A DNA stretch of 64,000 nt from JBGQDM01 sp041495845 (GTDB lineage Bacteria > Acidobacteriota > Terriglobia > Terriglobales > Acidobacteriaceae). Below are positions 36,937-43,385 of this stretch, in pieces. The translations under genes and the position numbers were made by a program. The number at the start of each line of letters is the position of its first letter. Position 1 is the first letter of the stretch. The notes below the pieces were generated by a model, which saw only the letters and a list, made by a program, of their open reading frames with translations, made no database searches and was not told the DNA's origin. Location: NCBI GenBank assembly GCA_041495845.1, contig JBGQDM010000005.1:6139-70138 (forward strand). The letters run 5' to 3'.

Positions 36937-36950
36937 TCAGCTTCATTGAC
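36937..36950. repeat. Left target-site duplication of the casposon
   Basis: TCAGCTTCATTGAC, identical to 49557-49570. Its 14-bp length fits casposon integration, which produces 14-15 bp duplications. The alternative 17-bp reading (CCC added) is excluded because those C bases complete the right TIR. Confidence 0.93.
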
Positions 36951-37093
36951 GGGTTGTTGTATGGCGACGGCAAAAGTGCTACACGTTACCAGTTGGTAAT
37001 CGTTGGTGGGAGCCGGGGTGCGCGCGCGGGCGGAGTGAGAGCGCGCTGGCGAGTGGGGCGGGGCTCGGGCGGGTGAGAGCGGGCGCTGCGTGG
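36951..37093 (+). repeat. Casposon left terminal inverted repeat
   Basis: Begins GGGTTGTTGTATGGCGACGG. Compared with the reverse complement of 49414-49556, the first 120 bp are identical and 140 of 143 match overall. The inner part is very GC-rich (GGGCGGGGCTCGGGCGGG). The SIR2 gene stop lies 15 nt inside it. Confidence 0.95.
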
Positions 37094-37105
37094 TTTAATG
37101 CTGAG

Positions 37106-40100
37106 CTATGCGCCGGGCATCATTAGCGCAGGGTCCGTAACCTCGATTGTGTCCGCGCCAGCGCCTTTAGCAGAAAACACCGGAGTAAACGTGACCTCTT
37201 CTCCAACCTGCAACATCAGTTTGCCCAACCTAGACGCCGGGCAGAAAAAACGAGGGTAATCCTTGTTCTCGATGAAGCAATATCCCGGCCTTACCGCTGC
37301 CACTCTCCCTTTGAGTCGGAGCGGCTTCACCCTATCGGAACCTCTAGGACGAAAATACACCTTATTTGACTCGACATTAGAAAAGTTGCGTCTAGCACAC
37401 TCCGCGAACACTTCCTGCGCATCACTGAACTGGCTGTTCATAAAAAGCATCCCGCCGAGCACTGCAATGTAACGTGGATCACGAAAACCGTAAAGGCTTC
37501 CGATCCGAATGGTGCTGATTGCCGTACTGTACGATTCGCCCGTTCCTAGTAACGCAAGCGCATAAACAATGCAAGCACGGTACTCATCGGGTTCGGAAAT
37601 CACTGCAGGCTTGATGACTTCTATTGTCTTTTGGGGCTCGTTCCTCTGCAAGTAGACGCGCCCCAGAACGTAGCGCGCTATGTTTCCCTCTTTGTCAGCC
37701 CGAACCGCCCGCTCTAATTCATAAATGCGCTCCGGATCGTTTCCCAAAAACTCTTGCACTTGTGCAGAAACAAGAAGTAAAGACTCGCGACTGTTGATTG
37801 ACCGCAACCCTTCACTAATAATCTGTTCACATTTCGACAGGTACTCTGCCGAATCACCCTTCTCGCGCTTTGCCCAGTCCAAATACAGCGTCGCCAGGCC
37901 CGAATAGGCAAACTCGTCCTTGCTGGACATCGACAAGCACTGCCGGAAGGACCTTTCCGCTTGAAGCAGTCTCTTTCGGCCTATTTCAACGCTAGCCGTT
38001 GTACGTGCAAGCTGCGCCAGGATCAATCCTTTTGTGTGGTGAAGAACCCGAACATCCTTACTGATTTCAATGGCGCTGTCGATCTGGCCAAGCGCCAATT
38101 CCGGCCTTCCTTCGTGCAGCAACATGCGGGCGTAATGCTGCTTGACATAGGGGCTTTGCGGGTCCTTCTTGCAGGCAGCTTCGAAAAATCTGGTTTTGCC
38201 GTCAAAACTGCTCAGGCTTGCGACGACGTTGTCAGATCGCACAAATTGTTCAAATGCGCTTTGATCTGCTCCATAGTTGAGGTTTAGCGCTTCGATTGAT
38301 CGTTGAAGAAGGTTCTCTTTTTCAGCTGAATCGCCGCAACGCTCCCAAACGATTGCCGCAATAGCCCTGTGCCGCGCTCTCCCGCCGTACCGCCCGAGTG
38401 TCGAATCAATCAGATCATAGATAACAACCCCTTCGGTCTGGTTCTTTGTCTCTTCATACATTGTTGCTAGATCGCTACCCAGCAAGCTGGCCAATAAAAC
38501 GTCGCGGACATACGCGCCGTGTGTGTAAAACCCGCACACGGCCAAATATAAGCGTCTGGACAGGTCGTTACCGATACCCTTAAATTCATCGATCAGAATT
38601 GCATCGAAATTATTGTCTTCCGTTGCTTCGCGAAGTGTGACCAGCAATTCTTTGCCGTGTTTGCTCTCTATTACTGCAAACTGCATGTCAGGAGTCAGGT
38701 TCGCCAGCTTGTTAAGTTCTCCGTTTTGCTTCAACGTCTCCAACAGCCGCATTATCTCGGCATCGCTCAGGCTCTCAAGCTCGTACTCCTTAGGGAAATA
38801 ACGGCCACGTGACTGCCTCCATTCGTTCTTCCTTTCTCCCATCACTAAGAACGCAGGGCTTTTCAGTCTTCTTAATCGGTCAAAAACCCTGTGGAGGTCG
38901 CGCGAATGGTCAGCCGCGTTGTCAACAAAGAAAAACTTTTTATCTTGCCCAAAAAGAGAAGCTGCGAACTCCAAGTCTCCGTCAATCACCGACGCTCCGG
39001 CCTTGTGGTAAAAAATGTGGCCCGCACGATCTGAAACCAATTGAGTCGCCAGCATGGTCAGCAGTGTTGTTGTTCCATAACCTGCCGGTCCGATAATGAT
39101 GGCTGAGCCGCTAGAACTGCTGGTGCTTGTATAAAAATCTAAAAGCTGGTCATAGACTTCTTCCTGAATGTCGCGCTCAAATGGGATTTTCTTAGCAGCC
39201 AGCGTCCAGTTTGGCCGATCTCCCCTGAAAAAGGGTTTCGTGTTGGGCTGTTCACTGAAGTCCGCAGCGTTCACGTATCTCCAGTGAGCGAGCAGCCTCA
39301 GGACGGCAGTAGGATTGCGCTCGTATTCATCAGCGAGAGGGGCCGGAATCTTGTGCTTTGTTTTTCCGAGTAAGTCTATAGTATAAGCTGACTTATCCAG
39401 CACAACGGACGCAGTACCGACGAAATCCGCGAAGCTAGCATCTATCGTTTCCACGCCCTTGCGAGTCAGGATTTCGGCATTTAGAGCTTGTGTACGACGG
39501 GCGACCCTGTACGAGGGAAGGAGTGGTGATGGGTAAAATTCCTGGCGCATTTCCTCCAAGACTAGCTTCCAGTTGGGGTCACGGTTCGAGTAGCCAACGT
39601 ACAAGATTGTTGAGGTTGCAAACTCCTTCTTTAGCAGTTCGAACAGCATTCGGCGTGGGTCCCGAAAGGTCACGTAGTCACTCTGGGTGACTACGATGAA
39701 TGGTTTGCCGATTCCTGAGAAGCGCCCATGCAGGTGGTAAACGGGAACATCGAAGCGGGGGTCGATTGGGAATAGTTCAGGGGTGATTCCGAAGGGAACG
39801 GGCTTCAACGGAGGACTTGGGTTCAAGTTGTAAGCAGTTTCAATAACGTTATCGTAGTTTGTTGTGAAAATCGCCTTCCATCGAATTCTCGTTAGCCATT
39901 GAAAAAGTTCGTCGGGCTGGAGGTCGCCAACCTGCGATTTGATAAAGATCTCAAGCTCAGATCTACCTATCCGGAGTTCAACAATTTCAGCCACTTCCGC
40001 CAGATCATATTCGCCGCCGGTGTCAATATTGAACTGTGCAGCCATGCGACGGGCCAATTCCTGCCCATCAGGTGCAGGTTTGCCTTCCTTGTCCAGAATG

Positions 40101-40216
40101 TGCTCCCCGAGACCTGCGCCCACGAACAATACACAGTTCCCGGACTCCAGGGCGGTTCTCAATCCGAGCGGAACGATAACGCTTTCGCTGGCAGAGACGG
40201 AGGGTGGTGTTGCCAT
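37106..40216 (-). CDS. SIR2-NTPase-TPR protein, putative anti-phage effector
   Basis: A 1036-residue multidomain protein. The N-terminal SIR2_2 fold has FVGAGLG (31-37), TTNYDN (118-123), HLHG (161-164) and GYSNRDPNW (208-216), as in NAD-consuming defence SIR2s. A P-loop NTPase follows with GPAGYGTTT (376-384), where the Walker A Lys is Thr382. A TPR-like helical array covers about 680-960. An OB/cold-shock-like domain (GRVAAVRPGYCFIENKDYP..., about 968-1025) ends it. It is likely to deplete NAD on phage sensing (inference). It is casposon cargo, next to the left TIR, transcribed toward the end. Confidence 0.85.
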   Translation of the reverse strand: MATPPSVSASESVIVPLGLRTALESGNCVLFVGAGLGEHILDKEGKPAPDGQELARRMAAQFNIDTGGEYDLAEVAEIVELRIGRSELEIFIKSQVGDLQPDELFQWLTRIRWKAIFTTNYDNVIETAYNLNPSPPLKPVPFGITPELFPIDPRFDVPVYHLHGRFSGIGKPFIVVTQSDYVTFRDPRRMLFELLKKEFATSTILYVGYSNRDPNWKLVLEEMRQEFYPSPLLPSYRVARRTQALNAEILTRKGVETIDASFADFVGTASVVLDKSAYTIDLLGKTKHKIPAPLADEYERNPTAVLRLLAHWRYVNAADFSEQPNTKPFFRGDRPNWTLAAKKIPFERDIQEEVYDQLLDFYTSTSSSSGSAIIIGPAGYGTTTLLTMLATQLVSDRAGHIFYHKAGASVIDGDLEFAASLFGQDKKFFFVDNAADHSRDLHRVFDRLRRLKSPAFLVMGERKNEWRQSRGRYFPKEYELESLSDAEIMRLLETLKQNGELNKLANLTPDMQFAVIESKHGKELLVTLREATEDNNFDAILIDEFKGIGNDLSRRLYLAVCGFYTHGAYVRDVLLASLLGSDLATMYEETKNQTEGVVIYDLIDSTLGRYGGRARHRAIAAIVWERCGDSAEKENLLQRSIEALNLNYGADQSAFEQFVRSDNVVASLSSFDGKTRFFEAACKKDPQSPYVKQHYARMLLHEGRPELALGQIDSAIEISKDVRVLHHTKGLILAQLARTTASVEIGRKRLLQAERSFRQCLSMSSKDEFAYSGLATLYLDWAKREKGDSAEYLSKCEQIISEGLRSINSRESLLLVSAQVQEFLGNDPERIYELERAVRADKEGNIARYVLGRVYLQRNEPQKTIEVIKPAVISEPDEYRACIVYALALLGTGESYSTAISTIRIGSLYGFRDPRYIAVLGGMLFMNSQFSDAQEVFAECARRNFSNVESNKVYFRPRGSDRVKPLRLKGRVAAVRPGYCFIENKDYPRFFCPASRLGKLMLQVGEEVTFTPVFSAKGAGADTIEVTDPALMMPGA

Positions 40217-40276
40217 CTATTCGCCTCAAACGGAGGATGATAGCAGAATACGCCTGGCGCGTGAGGAAGGGTCAAG

Positions 40277-41803
40277 TTAGGCTTCTTGGGGCCACAGGCT
40301 AACGAGCTGTGCCAGTGCGTGCCAGTGCCTGGGATGCGGACGCCGCCTGCCTGCGCGGATGTCGGTCGCATAGGGGAGCGAGATGCCCAGCGTTGATGCA
40401 ATTGCGGACACGGGGAAGTCTCGGAGGGCGGGCTGAATCTTTTCCTGGTATCCGCTCTCGGTCAGCCAATTTGGATGTTCTGAGGGCTGCCAGGCCTTCA
40501 GTGCGGCGGCATGACGGAGGCGGCTGGCTGAGCGTAGGGCTTCTGCCTCCGGAGTATGCGTGGCTACTCGCCCGAGCCGCGCAATCTCGATCATTCTCTT
40601 GCTGGCCTCAGCCCCGGCACACGAAGCGCAATGGATCTTTCCTTCCTTGAGTGCGACGCCGCAAGTGCGACAAATCTTCTCGGGTGCTGGAGCTGGTTTC
40701 GTGACAGGCGCGTACGCTTCGCCTCTTGCTTCGCTTCGGTGGCGCTGCGTCAAGCGCGTAGCGGGAACGCTCTTGCGCGCGGCTTTGGAAGTGGAACTCC
40801 AGAGCGCGCGAGCAACCCACTCAGCTAGTGGTGCAACGGCACGACCCCAAGTAGGCGCAGTTTCGGATAGTCGGGTGGCGAATGACCCGATGAGGCGGCA
40901 GTTGCCATCTCGCCGCTCGAAGAACCATTCCCGCTTGAGCGGTTGGCGGGTGATCCAGTCCAGCAGGAATGCGTCTACCTGAGGTCGGACCGGCTCCATG
41001 AGATCGCAAGCGAGGCTGTCGCGGTTCGGGGTGTCAACATGCAACATTCCAAGACCGGGATCGAGTCCAAGAGCCGCCGCCGCAAGGCGAGCTTCGGATT
41101 CCAACAGCCCGTAGAGGAAGTTCAACATGGCCCCGGACGGGTTCGCTGCCAGTCGCGGCGATCCCGAGAGGGGAGACTGACGGGTTCCGAAGGTTCGCCA
41201 GTGGCCAGGTACACGCGGCATGTCGTTCTTCGGAAAACTAATTGGGAGATCGCGCCACGCGGACCAGTAGACGGCACCGGCCTGGGCTTCGACCAAGCGA
41301 ACTGCCGGAATGGTTTCCGCATTCGCCAGTTGACTGCGAAGATTGGAGATCTCATCGGCGCTTTCAGAATCGAGCAGCTTTTCGCGGACGACTTTTTCCT
41401 GCCCAAGAAGTTTTTGGGAGATCAACTCCCGCGCGATGCGTTGGGCATCGCCGGAGTGAATCGCCAACGCTTGCGCGCGTCGCAGGCGGGCATCGGAAGG
41501 GCGAACGGGCCCCGTGGTGGCCAGCACCGAGCCGTCGCGTTCCAGCATTACGAAAGCTGCGTCCTGGTCGGCAAGCCAGCGCAGCGCTTCAAGTGTGATG
41601 AAGCCGTCGCTCCCAATCATGACCAGCCTCTTTAGGCCGTGATTCACGCGGGGCAAGCGAATTGTCCGGCGCTCGTCCGCGATTCCATCGTGCAAAAGTA
41701 AATGCCCGGCATGAACCTGGACGCGGATGCCGTAGCCATTCAAGACCAGCACGCCAGATTTGCGGATGGCGGAGGACTGAGGTAGGTTTTGCGAAGCCGT
41801 CAT
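40277..41803 (-). CDS. cas1: Solo Cas1 integrase (casposase) with zinc ribbon and HTH
   Basis: A 508-residue Cas1 from ATG 41803, with AAGGAG upstream. The N-terminal beta-domain is followed by the all-helical core, with E235 (YGLLESEAR), H255 (LGMLH) and E270 (CDLMEPVRP) forming the metal site. Beyond the Cas1 core are a 4-Cys zinc ribbon (378-395) and a C-terminal HTH (about 463-494, DFPVSAIASTLGISLPYATD), which normal CRISPR Cas1 lacks but casposases have. No cas2 or array is near. It should join the TIR ends into target DNA and generate the 14-bp duplication. Divergent from the polB operon. Confidence 0.93.
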   Translation of the reverse strand: MTASQNLPQSSAIRKSGVLVLNGYGIRVQVHAGHLLLHDGIADERRTIRLPRVNHGLKRLVMIGSDGFITLEALRWLADQDAAFVMLERDGSVLATTGPVRPSDARLRRAQALAIHSGDAQRIARELISQKLLGQEKVVREKLLDSESADEISNLRSQLANAETIPAVRLVEAQAGAVYWSAWRDLPISFPKNDMPRVPGHWRTFGTRQSPLSGSPRLAANPSGAMLNFLYGLLESEARLAAAALGLDPGLGMLHVDTPNRDSLACDLMEPVRPQVDAFLLDWITRQPLKREWFFERRDGNCRLIGSFATRLSETAPTWGRAVAPLAEWVARALWSSTSKAARKSVPATRLTQRHRSEARGEAYAPVTKPAPAPEKICRTCGVALKEGKIHCASCAGAEASKRMIEIARLGRVATHTPEAEALRSASRLRHAAALKAWQPSEHPNWLTESGYQEKIQPALRDFPVSAIASTLGISLPYATDIRAGRRRPHPRHWHALAQLVSLWPQEA

Positions 41804-42115
41804 GGAGGTTTCTCTCCTTCGGCGGTCAGGGCTGTTCGTCTGCTCCAACAGGCGGGCAGCCCGTATAAACTGTTGATAAGTATACTACTTAGGTACCTAA
41901 AGTACACCCATTAACACATGCCTTTCCGGAACTTGCGTCCAATCACGTCGAGGTTTATCCTTGTGTTCTGCGGTACAGGTCCTTGGCCATTAAAGAGAAC
42001 CTTTGGGGTAAGAACTACCGCCTCTAGGTCTTGGACTAAAGAATTGGGCATCACTGGATAGGACAGAGCCCAGCCATCGGACACCGCCCGTGGCACTTCA
42101 CGTTGAGGTGCTGCG
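41804..42115. promoter_or_regulatory. Divergent cas1/polB-operon control region
   Basis: This 312-nt region separates cas1 (-) from the excisionase-like gene (+). It holds the perfect 12-bp palindrome TTAGGTACCTAA (41889-41900) next to TATACT (41885-41880, minus strand), a possible cas1 -10 box. On the + strand TTGGAC (about 42032) is a weak -35 candidate. One of the HTH proteins of the element may bind the palindrome. A long opposite-strand frame here is not considered real. Confidence 0.5.
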
Positions 42116-42343
42116 GTGTCTTCAAGATCCACGATCCCAATCCTCACAGAACACAAGATTCTTCTGAGTCGCCAGGAGGCCGCGCAGCTACTCGGCATCA
42201 GCTGGCGCATGTTGGACGAGCTCGTGAAGCGGGGCGAGATTCGCATCCGCCGCGTGGGCGGTCCCATTCGCGGTCGTGTTCTGTTTTCCAGACTTGAGCT
42301 ACAGCGATTTGCGGAAGGAACTGAAACTTCGAACAGGGGGTAA
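42116..42343 (+). CDS. Excisionase-like HTH protein (MerR/HTH_17 type)
   Basis: A 75-residue protein from GTG 42116, preceded by GAGG. It has the winged-helix DNA-binding motif LLSRQEAAQLLGISWRMLDELVKRGEIRIRRV and a short basic tail (GRVLFSRLELQRFAEG). This is the small excisionase/regulator type found in mobile elements. It is first in the five-gene casposon operon and may regulate it or assist element mobility. Confidence 0.8.
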   Translation: MSSRSTIPILTEHKILLSRQEAAQLLGISWRMLDELVKRGEIRIRRVGGPIRGRVLFSRLELQRFAEGTETSNRG

Positions 42344-42349
42344 CTTCTC

Positions 42350-42895
42350 GTGGCGCGCAAACAGCGCGAGCGCCAGAAGGCCCCCAGCAAGGTTTCTTCT
42401 AGCGCCCGCAATACCAAAACTCGGCTCATTTTACCATCCCGACTCTCCGAGCGCAGCTTCGCTGCCCGTGATCGTGCCATGCACGTCCTGGGGGATATGC
42501 GGCATGGCGCTTCGCTTTCGCGTGCTGCCCGCGATCATGGAGTAAGCGTACGAACAATCAGACGCTACGTCGGCGGGGCGCTCTTACAAGAGCGTGCGGG
42601 CGGGAGAATCCGCGCGACCAAAAGCGACCGCTTTGTCCGCTACCTGCAACTCCCAGGCCGGCTCGGACCCATCGAACAAAGGGTTCGCGGATCAAGACAG
42701 GCTAGTGAAGCCGCGAGATACAAGGCAGCGCTCAACAGGCGCCTTCGCGGTGACCGTGGCGCGCTCGCGCCTTGGCACGGAAAGAAGATCGCGGGCATTG
42801 AACTCATAACAGACGCGGCCACTCTGAAGAGCCTCGCCGAGAGAGATCTCCTTCCTTACTCTCTCTACCGATCCCTTTCTGGCGGTGGGGCATGA
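42350..42895 (+). CDS. HTH DNA-binding protein of the casposon
   Basis: A 181-residue basic protein, GTG start at 42350, six nt after the previous stop. An Arg/Lys-rich N-terminus is followed by the HTH GASLSRAARDHGVSVRTIRRYVG (about residues 53-75), like resolvase- or Fis-type helix-turn-helix. The rest has no clear match. Its stop overlaps the HNH gene by ATGA. A DNA-binding cofactor of casposon replication or integration is a reasonable inference; no function is shown. Confidence 0.7.
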   Translation: MARKQRERQKAPSKVSSSARNTKTRLILPSRLSERSFAARDRAMHVLGDMRHGASLSRAARDHGVSVRTIRRYVGGALLQERAGGRIRATKSDRFVRYLQLPGRLGPIEQRVRGSRQASEAARYKAALNRRLRGDRGALAPWHGKKIAGIELITDAATLKSLAERDLLPYSLYRSLSGGGA

Positions 42896-43188
42896 TCGCA
42901 CTCAGCGGAGTGTCGCGTCGTTCCCGTGGGTGCTGTGTTTTCTGCGGATCGCGAAAACAACTCCAAGAGCACCATCTCGGCGGTCGCAACCACGCCCGTC
43001 ACTTCACAATCACCCTCTGCCGTGAACATCACGAAGCAGTCACGCTCGCTATCACCAGAGCGGGGGTAAACATGCGCTATACCAGCGACAAAATGGAACG
43101 CTCAAGGCGCGCGCGCCAAGCCGCATACGTGTTTCTTTGGTTCCTGGATGACATCGTTTTCACACCAACCTGCGAGGAGACAGCATGA
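42892..43188 (+). CDS. HNH endonuclease of the casposon
   Basis: A 98-residue protein with CVFC (15-18), EHHLGGRNH (26-34) and TLCREHHEAVT (41-51). These are the beta-beta-alpha HNH signature with a zinc-binding pair (CxxC and CxxH) and a catalytic His H28. HNH nucleases are recurrent casposon genes; here it may nick element DNA or the target. Coupled both sides by 4-nt ATGA overlaps. Confidence 0.85.
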   Translation: MIALSGVSRRSRGCCVFCGSRKQLQEHHLGGRNHARHFTITLCREHHEAVTLAITRAGVNMRYTSDKMERSRRARQAAYVFLWFLDDIVFTPTCEETA

Positions 43189-43385
43189 TGAACAACGGGC
43201 GAGTCGAGCACGTTTTAACGCAGCGACTGGAAGACGGCTACGTGCGAACGCTGTGCGGGAGAATCATTTTCAGGCCAAACCCTATAGAGACATACCGTGA
43301 ACCAACATATTTCAGGTACAACCATCCAAATTGCCAAGACTGCTTGCGGAAGCACTTCGCCAAGACTGGAAGAAAACATGACTGA
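43185..43385 (+). CDS. Small Cys/His protein, possible zinc binder
   Basis: A 66-residue protein starting at ATG 43185, overlapping the HNH gene by 4 nt and polB by 8 nt. Cys24, His47, Cys50 and Cys53 (CGRII...HPNCQDCL) could bind zinc. No family recognised. The tight coupling indicates a real gene of the casposon operon, perhaps a DNA-binding accessory. Confidence 0.65.
   Translation: MMNNGRVEHVLTQRLEDGYVRTLCGRIIFRPNPIETYREPTYFRYNHPNCQDCLRKHFAKTGRKHD

Noticed and set aside
41911..42480. Minus-strand frame of 189 codons over the casposon control region
   Set aside because: It is opposite to the excisionase-like and HTH genes, has low-complexity Ser/Arg content and no ribosome site.
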